DNA from: Lactarius indigo
Taxonomy: Eukaryota > Basidiomycota > Agaricomycetes > Russulales > Russulaceae
Assembly (NCBI GenBank): GCA_025766275.1
Contig: JAFKAC010000113.1
Location: 1 to 64,000, forward strand
Direction: 5' to 3'
Length of the DNA stretch: 64,000 nucleotides
Shown: positions 19,990 to 29,350 of the stretch, piece after piece
How the letters are laid out: each line of letters starts with the position of its first letter
Numbering within the stretch: the first letter of the stretch is position 1
Made by a program: the position numbers and the translations under genes
The notes under the pieces: model-generated
Databases searched by the model: none
Told to the model about the DNA's origin: nothing
The model's input: only the letters and a program-made list of their open reading frames with translations

Positions 19990-21657
19990 ATGTCAACTTC
20001 CAATCTCAGTCTAACCCAGGACGAACAAACTCTTCACCACTATGCAGCTATGCTCGAGAAGGAACTAGAAGCCTATCATGCATGCATACCCAGAGATGAA
20101 AAGGTGTGGAGGAAGAAATTCAGAACGCACTTGGTATTCTAGTCTTCCTACAATCCACTTCTATAAGCTGAGCTGAGGTCTATGCAGAAGACTTCAGTGG
20201 ACTATTATTTCGGTGCCAATAGAAGAGGCTCTGTACCTCCCCGCATTCACCCACTGTTGTTAAGCCTCATGGAAGTGATCAGAGAGGGTGGAACCTCCGT
20301 GAAAATAAGTTCAGTCTCAGTGAAGGATCCAAGGATTTTGATGAGCAACTATTATACTTCACCAACGGATCTCCCACCACTGAATATACATTTACCAGGC
20401 CAAAATGGTGTGGATCCTCTCTCTGACATTCATGTCTGTCGACTGACATCGGCAGCTTCTTGTCAAGAATGCATGGACAGTTTGGCGTCAGTAGGCGGCA
20501 TGATGATAAATATGCCATCAGCAGCTTCCAGTCCAGCTCCTATAGCACCTGAGCATCAAGAAACCTCAGCAGGTGGAAACATAATGACTACCTCAGCAGC
20601 AGCTTCTGGTCTAGAACCTATGGCATCTGAACCTCAAGAGCCCTCGGCAGAGATAGGCAATCCAAGAGCCCCTATTCCCAGGAGGAAGAAGGATTCATAT
20701 GCGTCTGGTAGTGGTGTTCGCAGTGAGTCCTGAATTTTGTCATGCAGATGTGTTGAGGAATAAAATTGCCAAAGAAATTGTTACCAGATCGGCAGCAAAA
20801 AGGAGTGCTGCCGATGACACTGGTGAAGCAGCTATCAGCACTACATACAAGACTAGGAGGCGTGCAGGAGTTAATAATCCGAGTGCAGCTAGGCCAAATA
20901 TCAAAGGTAAGGGTGAACGGGATAAGAGGACAAGCTCAAGAAAGGGCAAGCCTCTACACCCAGAAGAGGACCCTGACAACAACTGGGAGGATGAAGCTCA
21001 ACCTCTCAATAAACCAATGGAGGGAACCAATGAGGAGGCGTCGCCAGGTGCATTAGGTCTAGCTTCCATTGGTTCTATGCTCATCACATTTACCGGCAGC
21101 TAAAGAAATTGTTACCAGATCGGCAGCGAAAAGGAGTGTTGCCGATGATATTGGTGAAGCAGCTATCAGCACTACATACAAGACTAGGAGGCATGCAGGA
21201 AATAATAATCCAAATGCAGCTAGGCCAAATATCAAAGGTAAGGGGAAACAGGATATGAAGACAAGCTCAAGGAAGGGCAAGCCTCTACACCCAGAAGAGG
21301 ACCTTGACAACAACCGGGAGGTCGAAGCTCAACCTCTCAATAAACCAATGGAGGGAACCAATGAGGGGGCATCGCCAGGTGCATTGGGTCTAGTTTCCAT
21401 TGGTTCTATGCTCACCACATCGATCAGCAGCTGAGGGCGAAGATAACAATAATATAGTTAAACAGCTCGAATGGGAGGTCCAGAGTCTAAAGGTCAGATG
21501 TGACTGGCAAGAGAAAACAATTAAGGATCTGAAATCCAGATGTGATAGCCATGAGAAGGTCCTTGAGTCACTTCGGCAGCAAATTGTGGGTCTCCATGAG
21601 AGAGGGAAGAGCCTGAATACTACATATTTTGGGGAGAACTATGATCTCATGCCATAG
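19990..21657 (+). CDS. Coiled-coil/basic protein gene of unknown function, multi-exon
   Basis: The ATG at 19990 starts MSTSNLSLTQDEQTLHHYA. A 54-nt intron (about 20134-20187, GTATTC...ATGCAG) joins exon 1 in phase to a frame carrying KTSVDYYFGANRRGSVP. A second possible intron of about 40 nt near 20706-20745 leads to a basic, Ser/Lys-rich region (TRSAAKRSA...SSRKGKPLHPEED) present twice because of a 331-bp tandem duplication. The 3' segment (about 21433-21657) is a heptad-rich coiled coil (VKQLEWEVQSLKVRCDWQEK) ending at 21655-21657. Exact splicing of the duplicated part is unresolved. It sits between GypE and the minisatellite and may itself belong to a repeat family. Confidence 0.45.
20774..21435 (+). 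repeat. Two-copy tandem duplication, 331-bp period
   Basis: 20774-21104 and 21105-21435 align end to end with about 90 percent identity by eye, both starting GAAATTGTTACCAGATCGGC. The period is not a multiple of three, so the copies lie in different frames relative to an unspliced transcript. Confidence 0.85.
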
Positions 21658-21667
21658 CTACACTCCT

Positions 21668-23120
21668 CATACCAATACAGGCTCATCGGCAGGATGTATG
21701 CATGGGCATTGCAGGTCAATACATGCTTGTCGGAAGAGTACAGATATGAACACTGTGAGCCAACTTCATTGGAAGAAGAAACTGCAGGCCAATACAAGCA
21801 CATTGGCAGGACGCACACATTGGCAGAATGGGCCAGTACAAGCTCATTGGCAGGATACATACCTTGACGCCATGGGCCAATACAAGCTATTCGGCAGAAT
21901 ACACACGCTTCTACCGTGGGTCATTACAAGCTCATCGGCAGCAAGTACACTTCGGCGCCATGGGCCAATATAAGCCATAAACACACAAACGCCATGGGCC
22001 AATACAAGCTCGTCAGCAGAATATGTATATGAGTACAGTGGGCCAATACAAGCTCATCGACAGAATACACACATCGGTTCCATGGGCCAATACAAGCTGT
22101 TCGGCAGAATTCACCTATGGGAAGAATAGGCCAATACGAGCTTGTCAGCAGAATACACACATGAGCACCGTGGGCCAATACAAACCCATCAGCAGCATGT
22201 ACACGTCGGCAGCGTGGGCCAATACAAGCTGTTCGGCAGAATTCACCCATGGGAAGAATGGGCCAATACAAGCTGTTCGGCAGAATACACACATGAGCAC
22301 AGTGGGCCAATACAAGCCCATCGGCAGCATGTACACATTGGCAGTGTGGGCCAATACAAGCTGTTCGGCAGAATTCACCTATGTGCAGAATGGGCCAATA
22401 CAAGCTCATCGGCAGAATACATACATGAGTACAGTGGGCCAATACAAGCTCATCGACAGAATACACACATCGGTGCCATGGGCCAATACAAGCTGTTCAG
22501 CAGAATTCACCTATGGGGAGAATAGGCCAATACGAGCTTGTCAGCAGAATACATACATGAGCACCATGGGCCAATACAAACCCATCAGCAGCATGTACAC
22601 ATCGGCAGCGTGGGCCAATACAAGCTGTTCGGCAGAATCCACCTATGGGAAGAATGGGCCAATACAAGCTCGTCGGCAGAATACGTACATGAGTACGGCG
22701 GGCCAATACAAGCTCATCGACAGAATACACACATCGGTGCCAGGGGCCAATACAAGCTATTCGGCAGAATTCACCCATGGGGAGAATGGGCCAATACGAG
22801 CTTGTCAGCAGAAAATACATGAGCACCATGGGCCACTACAAACCCATCGGCAGCGTGGGCCAATACAAACCCATCGGTAGCATGTACACATTGGCAGTGT
22901 GGGCCAATACAAACTGTTTGGCAGAATTCACCCATGGGCAGAATGGGCCAATACAAGCTGTTCGGCAGAATTCACTCATGCAAAGAATGGGCCAATGCAA
23001 GCTCATCGGCAGCATGCGCACCTTGGCAGCATGGGCCAATTACAATCTCATCGGGACAAATGTCATAGGTGCATTGTGGGCCCATGCAAGCGATTCGTTT
23101 GGCAGCTATCCTACCAGCGG
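21668..23120 (+). repeat. 44-bp minisatellite array, about 30 units, with higher-order structure
   Basis: GGGCCAATACAAGCT recurs at 22040, 22084, 22128, 22172, 22216, 22260 and 22304, exactly 44 bp apart. The unit also contains CATCGGCAGAATACACAC. A nine-unit block (396 bp) starting at 22040 recurs at 22436, and a shortened six-unit form leads to 22700. Early units (21668-21790) and the last ones (after 23033) are more diverged. Long open frames on both strands here are by-products of a stop-free repeat. Confidence 0.9.
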
Positions 23121-23287
23121 TACAGATAATGTGGGCCCACACAAGACTATTTGCAGACAAGCCTGATGGGCCCATACAAATATATGCACATTATATTAAC
23201 AATGGGCCCACATGGGCTTTGCCGACTGACATGGCACAATTGCACATGGGCTTTACCGAGTCTATCGCAAGGATTTGCGTCATGGGC

Positions 23288-24160
23288 TCTTCCATCCTTC
23301 TTTTTGATGAAGAAGAAAGATGAGGTGTATGGGGAAATGGAGGGGCGCAGATAGCCCTGTTTCAGCTTTTCTTCGAGAAACTCCTTTAACTCTCCTTCCT
23401 CTTTTAGTGTCATTGGGTATATTTTGCAGTCAATCACTGCCGGAGCGGATGGTTTGAAATCGATAGCGTGGTCCCAGGGCCTTGCTGGGGGGAATCGATG
23501 CGATGCCTGCTCATCGAATAGTTTGCTGAACGCAGCGTATTCCATGGGATGCGTGGCTGCCATTTGTTGTTGCTTCGCTTGGATCGCTAGCTCCGTCGAG
23601 GTGGTAGCTCTAGCAAAGGTTGCTTCCTCTAGCTCCCATACAATACCCTCCTTTTCTGCCGTGATCAGGGCCCTAGTGGTGATTGTTGCGAGCAGCCTTT
23701 CGTCGGTGGCGAGTTCTATCGGCTGCATGTCGGGGTGTATAGTTGCGGTGGTCCAGTGGATTGTTGGTTCGAATGCGCTAAGCCATGGATAGCCCAGCAC
23801 CATGTCTTCGCTTCCAAGATTGGTGACCAAAAAGGTCATTTTCTTTATATGTTGTCGTGTTTTCACTTCTAGGTTAACGTAATGAGTGATTAACCCAGCT
23901 CTGTTTTCTGTGTTGTCTATGTTCCATATCTTCTGGGGTGTTTCTAGTTGTTGCACCGAGAGGCCTGCTTGGGCTGCCATACTTGGTCGGATAAAATTGT
24001 CAGTGGCTCCAGAGTCGATTAGAGCATTGGTTTCAGTCGTTTTGTAATCCGTGTGAATGGTAACTGGAATTCGTAGAGATCGATGGCGAGTTGTTACTAT
24101 TACAGAATTACATTTTAAAGCCCTCACCCAGACTGATGGGTTCAGGCATCCCGAAAACCC
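23288..24160 (-). pseudogene. pol: GypB Pol N-terminal fragment (protease and first part of RT)
   Basis: Entered from the slippery site at 24154-24160. It contains the protease motif ALIDSGATDNFIRPS near 24010, the linker WNIDNTENRAGLITHYV, MVLGYPWLSAFEPTIHW, and the RT start RPWDHAIDFKP...CKIYPMTLKEEGELKEF. It stops at the truncation after KKKDG. About 290 codons of genuine Pol remain, compared with 1,581 in GypC. Confidence 0.85.
24120..24160 (-). promoter_or_regulatory. GypB -1 frameshift signal
   Basis: Slippery GGGTTTT at 24154-24160; stem-loop 24120-24147 containing the gag stop TGA (24142-24144). The 6-nt spacing and stem pairs match GypA, C and D, while the loop is ATCAGTCT. Confidence 0.68.
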
Positions 24161-26176
24161 TCTTTTCCCCATAGGTCTTGGAGGATGAGGTCCTTTACTT
24201 CGTCCGTGCTATTGGCTACTTGCGTGAGCCATTCCTTTGCCTGCTCTCTGGCGGTTTTCGTTTCGGTCCTATTGATTTGCGGCATTGGGGTGGCGCTGGG
24301 CACCGGCGACATGTATCCTGGCAGCGATGGTTTGTACTGTGATACGGGTCCTTGTGGGTATCCAGTAGTCTCCGTCATTCTGCTGCTTGACGGGGCGTCC
24401 TGCCACAGTCTCTGTGTCCTGGGGCGGGGGCAATTTCATGAGAGATGACCCAGGGTGTTACAGTTATAGCACAAGACATTCCTGAGGTCCCTTCTAGATC
24501 CCCCTCTACCCCTTCCTCATGCTCCTGGCCTGCCCCGGGGAGGGAACGGTGGCTGCGGCCACATATACGGCGGTTTGCCATAGTCGATCTCTTCCAATCC
24601 CACAAATCGCACCCTAGTGTGGTCGGCCGAGGTGTCCATTGCCCATGGATTTGTCTGTGGTAGATTTTGTGGAAGGGTCTACCCTGCGCTGCCACTCGGT
24701 TTCTTCGGCTGTGTCTGCATGTTTTTGTACTTGTTGAGCCTCGCCTTGAGGTGTATGTAATTCTTTTGTCACTTGAGGACTGCTCTCTTCCAATCGTCGA
24801 ATGTTACTGGGTCGTCGAATTGGAAGGCATTCTTGAATAGCTCCTTCGGCAACCCCAATGTGAAGAGGTCGATCGTTTGGGGTTCGTTAAGGCTATAATG
24901 AGCCTTCCGTGCAAGCTGTTCAAAGTCATTGACGTACTTGTCAATGTCCTCTCCTGTCATCCTAAACCCCTTCCATAATATTGCCTGTGCTTGTTCTCGT
25001 TCTAGGGTGTTTTCAAATCACTGGCTGAATCCGTTGGCCACTGCATCCCATAATTCTCTCGTATAGGGACTGATTCCTTGTTGTATTTGTCTGTTCAGCC
25101 AATTGAGGAATGACAGGACCCATTCGCTCACTGCCCCTCCCTTGATGTAGGAGAGGAACAGGAGGCATCTCCTGTAATCGTTGCGCATGATGGGGGCATC
25201 CAGGTTCATGCCCCAGTAGACGTGCCACTGTTAGAAATTGGTCTACTTTGAGTCTGTCCCTGTCGAAAATAGAGGGGGGCTCGCCAGTTAGTTTTTCGTT
25301 ATGCCCTCCACCTCCACCTCCGCCTCCGCCTCCTCCTCCTGGGGGTCCCGCGGGGGGTCCTCCTGCTGGTGGTTGGGGAGGTCCAGTTCGTCGTATGTCG
25401 AATGGGACTCCTCTTCCCGGTGGCGGTGGCGGATCTCCTCCTGGTCCTCCTATTCCTGGTGGCATCTCTAATATCAGTGGTCTCCCTGACGGGGGGTCCC
25501 CTCGGTCGGACCCTATGGCTCTGAATATGGCGGCGTCATCCGCCATCATTCGGGTGCCAGTCTCGGGGTTGATTGGCATGAGAATTTCCCTTGCTTCTTG
25601 TCGTATTGCGCACGATTCTTCTAATGCGACTTCTTCCATTGCTTGCGTTAGCGTGGCCATTATCGCTGGTGATCGTATATGAATTGGTTCTGGTTCAGTA
25701 ATGTGCGCGGACTCAGCTCGTTCAACGAGGAGATCTTGTATTACTCCTCCACTACTTTCGGTTTGTTCCGGTTGTCGTCCTTCCTCTTCTTCTTCGTTAC
25801 TCTGTCCTGTTCCTTTGGAGACTGCTTTTCCCGTTGTATGTTCTTGCAGTTGTCCGTCAATGGGGCCCCAGTCTGCCCTGCTGTTGAGCTCTCTTGTGTC
25901 GATATCACAATGATACCACAGTCCTGCTGGTCGTACAACGTCCCACTGTCGTTCTATTGGATTCCACGTAACTTCCGCCCAACACAAGTGGTCGAAGTTA
26001 AACTCAACTGGTCGGAACCTGGTAGGTCTGTTGAATTCTACAAAGTATCCTGTTTCTTCGTCTCGCTCTCTCCAACTAGCTGCTTGCAGGAAGCGTGTGG
26101 GTATGTTGCGATCTCCTCTGCGGTTTAGTGAGTAAGGACAAAAACTTGTCCACTGATCTCTTGTTGTTACAGCCAC
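24142..26176 (-). pseudogene. gag: GypB Gag, broken
   Basis: N-terminal conserved domain (TRDQWTSFCPYSLNRRG) opens at GTG-GCT (26174-26176) and runs 387 codons to 25013, through the Pro/Gly tract (25310-25480). After that the frame breaks three times (about 25230, 25010, 24760-24700). The zinc knuckle CYNCNTLGHLS-NC carries TGA at 24436-24438 where GypA and GypC encode arginine. It cannot make complete Gag. Confidence 0.82.
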
Positions 26177-26181
26177 AATGT

Positions 26182-26192
26182 ATCTTGGTCTT
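26182..26192 (-). promoter_or_regulatory. GypB primer-binding site, self-primer type
   Basis: Element-sense AAGACCAAGAT, 2 nt from the LTR, complementary to the predicted RNA 5' end at 26421. Confidence 0.72.
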
Positions 26193-26194
26193 AA

Positions 26195-26731
26195 TGTAAC
26201 GTCGTCACGACATTAGCTCGACTTGAGCTCAATGAGGCGGTAACAACTTAGCAATGGTCACGACGATGCGAAGGTCCGTGCTCTTGCCTTAGTGAATACA
26301 CGGAGGTACACCGGCAAGACTCTTGCTAACACTTGTAGACGTAATTGAGAATGAGAGAGATAGAAGTGCAGAACTTAGAAGAAAAGAGGAGAAACAAGTG
26401 ACGATTCAAGAAGACCAAGATGGCATATCTTGGTCTTCGCATACTAGCTTAAATACAATTTGAGCAGGCTTTCAAGCGCTGCTATGAGTCACAGTAAGGT
26501 AGCATCCAACGTATCGCAGAAACATCTCAACACCACAACTACTAGTACCTGTACTAGTATCACGTCATAGGGACACCGCTCAGTCATCTATCGTACGCAA
26601 TCGCCTATCGCACTACCGTATCACCACCGTAAAGGCCTAAGGCCGTGAGTCCGTGACTAATCTACCTTACTGCCGTAGTCACAACCAGTACAGTAAGGGT
26701 TCGCATACGGTCAAACAGTCGAAACGTGACA
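26195..26731 (-). repeat. GypB 5' LTR
   Basis: 537 bp, TGTAACGTCGTCACGAC...GAAACGTGACA. It resembles the GypC LTR at both ends but differs in the middle, so it is a sister family. Confidence 0.85.
26410..26455 (-). promoter_or_regulatory. GypB core promoter with perfect 12-bp inverted repeat
   Basis: TATTTAAG at 26455 to 26448; start predicted at 26421. GAAGACCAAGAT (26410-26421) and ATCTTGGTCTTC (26427-26438) are perfect complements around GGCAT. Confidence 0.6.
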
Positions 26732-26882
26732 TGGCGGTAGCATGAGGTCTCTTCTTCCACTGCTGTACTCCCATTGGCTGGGTGGTCTCAGTCCACATGT
26801 GTTGATTCAGCAGGATGTCTTCTTTGTCTGGGAGTGGGCTTTCCAAAGAGTGTGAGTTTCAGACAACAGCAGTCAGGTGTTC

Positions 26883-28799
26883 CTAAACACTGTGAAGACT
26901 CTGGACAGTGCCTGGAGACTTGGGCGCACCATCGCTTAGAAATTCTTTGGAGACAGTGATTACATTCTCCAAAATTGTTGCAGCTGTTGCATTGCTGCAC
27001 GCATCTGCTGGGCACTCTGGTTCAACCGGCTGCGCTGTCTTAGGGGCTGTGCCATCGCCTGCTGCCAGCTCCACCAGCTGATTGCTGTCTCCAAAAAAAT
27101 GGGTGACCGCAGTGACATGTTTGCACAGCCAGACCCTGGGCCAGTCCGGACAGTCACAAGACCGTTCGCTAAGCTTAACTAGATAGTTATGCAACATATC
27201 CGCTGCCGGTTGCACAGAATAGCGATTGTCGCCTAGGCTGCAGATGGAGTTGGTGTTTATTTCCGGGGTTCTAGTAAGAATTTCTTTGCGACGCTTCTTG
27301 GCCAGGTTTGAACCACTGAAACCAACCTCTTGGCTGTCATGGCGGGCCTGGTAGTGCGGGAGCATATTGATTACAAGTGTGTGGACGAGATGATCGGCGC
27401 ACCGATTTTGCTTCCCCTCAAGCCACATTGATTTGAGTACATGGTGGTAGCTAGATAAACATAGATTTGAGCGATCCCTCTTATCCCTTGGAGCGATAAG
27501 CCCACTTACGACTTGATTAGCATGTTTGTGTCACCCTCTTGGAAGATCGGCCGATCTTTCCTGTATGTCCCTGACCAAAGTGGTACAATACCCATCCAAT
27601 TTGCCTTGAGATATTTTACAAGGCTTTGAGGGACCAAATCACTGGTTTGCATCTCTTCCCACCAAGAATCAAATTCAATTTGATCGGATGTTCTGACCCA
27701 CATGTGGATGCATTCCCAAAGTTCTGGGAATTCTTCCATGCACAAGTACATCCGGATAGCACAGAGCACATGCCACCAGCACAGTAGCACCATGGCCCCT
27801 GGGTATGCGGCCGATATCGCATTCATTTGTGCTTTGTCATGGTCGGTCATAATAATTGCGGGTGACACATCCAGGCTCCGCACTTTTACAAATTCAAGAA
27901 AATATTTGATTGTCACTTCTGTCCCGTTTGATGACAACATCCAAGCAACAGGGATGCCTGTCAAGCGGAATTGAATACAGTCCATAACCAGAAAATGCCA
28001 AAAAGCATACCCTGCCCCCACAGATCTCTCACAAGCAGGGTAAACAGCTGGAGCCCTGCATATTGAGTGGTGTTGTGGGTTGCATCAATAGACACAAAAT
28101 TGCTGCCGAGTGCGCAAAGGCGGTCCAACTGGAATTTGGTCTGGATACACAGGACAAAACAATCTGGGGATAATCCAGATTCAGGGGGAGGGGGATCTTT
28201 CTGGTCCTTCAAGACACACTCAGCACCACTGTCCTGAAGCCGGAGGACCCAAAGGCGAAGCAAGATTGTGTCATTATTGTCAAGGCAGATTTCCACGTCC
28301 TCCACAATCCGACGGTAACGGCTAATGTCGTGTATTGTTATGTAGTAATCGCAATCAGTCCACTTGCAGGATTCATGTACACATTTTAGCTGAATTATAG
28401 TCAGCTTGGCAAAAAAAAAAAACAAATTCATTTGTGATTCACCACTATCTTAGAATCAATGCCGGTGTGGACCATGTCCATGACAAGGTCCCTGATTTTG
28501 GTTGACAGTCTGGTGAATTGCAGATTATCGTCGCCAAGTGGGTGATCATGCTGGTCCTCATACTTCCCAAGCATCACGTCTGTTTGCGGGTACCGCTTAA
28601 CAGTAAGACGGCATTGACAGCCTGTCTTCTTCGATGGGATCTTCCTTTCCCATTGGTGCTTGTTTTGGTAATTCTGCTTCCTGCCTGTGAATTCACATGA
28701 GCACCGAAGCATGCGACACTCCTGCCAGTCTGATGAATCTGATTGGAACATTTGACTCACATGAAATTCTATTGTCTTCTCTGATTCCTCGGCTGCAAG
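26883..28799 (-). pseudogene. MULE transposase gene, 3' part (exons 1b-4), split by GypC
   Basis: Mutator-like transposase. Exon 1b (28794-28443) carries an N-terminal zinc-type DNA-binding region with CRMLRCSCEF and KKTGCQCRLTVKRYP. Intron 1 is 28390-28442 (53 nt, branch CTGAC); exon 2 (28389-28011) has the first catalytic Asp in NFVSIDATHN; intron 2 is 27958-28010 (53 nt); exon 3 (27957-27510) has IIMTDHDKAQMNAI and LLCWWHVLCAI; intron 3 is 27451-27509 (59 nt). Exon 4 ends at 26883 and holds a SWIM finger, CDCPDWPRVWLCKHV. Joining these exons with 37288-37481 gives 1,941 nt, exactly 647 codons including stop, with no internal stop. The only defect I can see is the GypC insertion in exon 1. 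Terminal inverted repeats were not found. Confidence 0.85.
28795..28799. repeat. Target duplication of GypC (left)
   Basis: GCAAG at 28795-28799 is repeated at 37288-37292 on the far side of the element. Confidence 0.9.
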
Positions 28800-29319
28800 T
28801 GTAACGTCGTCACGACGTTAGCCCGACTTGAGCTCGAAAGTGGCGATAACTACTTAGCGGAGATTCTTGCTGACACGACGACTCATAGGTCCGTGCTCTT
28901 GTCTTAGTGAATACTCGGAGGTACACCGGCAAGACTCGATGGATAGTCACAAGCGAAGTTGGACTCAGACTAGAACTTGAAAGGAGGGACAAAGGAGAGA
29001 GGAAGCAAGTGACGATTCAAGAAGACCAAGATGGCGTATCTTGGTCTTCGCAAGCCAGGTTAAATACAAGTTGAGCAGGCTTTCAAGCGCTGCTATGAGT
29101 CACAGTATGGTAGCGTCCAACATATCGTGTAAGTAGCTCAAATCCTCATACTACTAGTACCAGTACTAGTGGCGTCGGCCATCAGTCAGCAATCGTACCG
29201 TATCTCCTATCGCACCGTATTACCGTAGTAAAGTCCGCAACTAATCTACCTTACCGCCGTAGTTGCAACCGGTACAGTAAGGGTCTCAAGTCGTAAGCTC
29301 GTGCAACAGAAACGTAACA
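28800..29319 (-). repeat. GypC 3' LTR
   Basis: 520 bp, TGTAACGTCGTCACGACG...GAAACGTAACA. Confidence 0.95.
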
Positions 29320-29332
29320 TCACCCCCTTTCT
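29320..29332 (-). promoter_or_regulatory. GypC polypurine tract
   Basis: Element-sense AGAAAGGGGGTGA abuts the 3' LTR; the pol stop follows closely at 29351-29353. Confidence 0.82.
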
Positions 29333-29350
29333 ATGCGTGAGACCCCAGGC

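Larger units (their letters stand above)
23288..26731 (-). mobile_element. GypB: 5' half of a gypsy element, truncated in reverse transcriptase
   Basis: 5' LTR, PBS, gag and the start of pol are present on the minus strand. Homology to GypC ends right after the RT motif IKKKDG near 23288, where minisatellite-like sequence begins. RT, integrase, chromodomain and 3' LTR are missing from this locus. Confidence 0.85.

Noticed and set aside
22023..22880. 285-codon open frame with repeated WANTSCSAEF-like units
   Set aside because: It is an artefact of a stop-free 44-bp repeat; comparable frames exist in other phases and on the other strand.
21668..23120. CRISPR-like array
   Set aside because: Units are contiguous 44-bp repeats without unique spacers, in a eukaryotic setting.
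28800..29000. 60-codon frame inside the GypC LTRs (also 36778-36960)
   Set aside because: It starts at TTG, lies in R-U5, and is repeated simply because the LTR is repeated.
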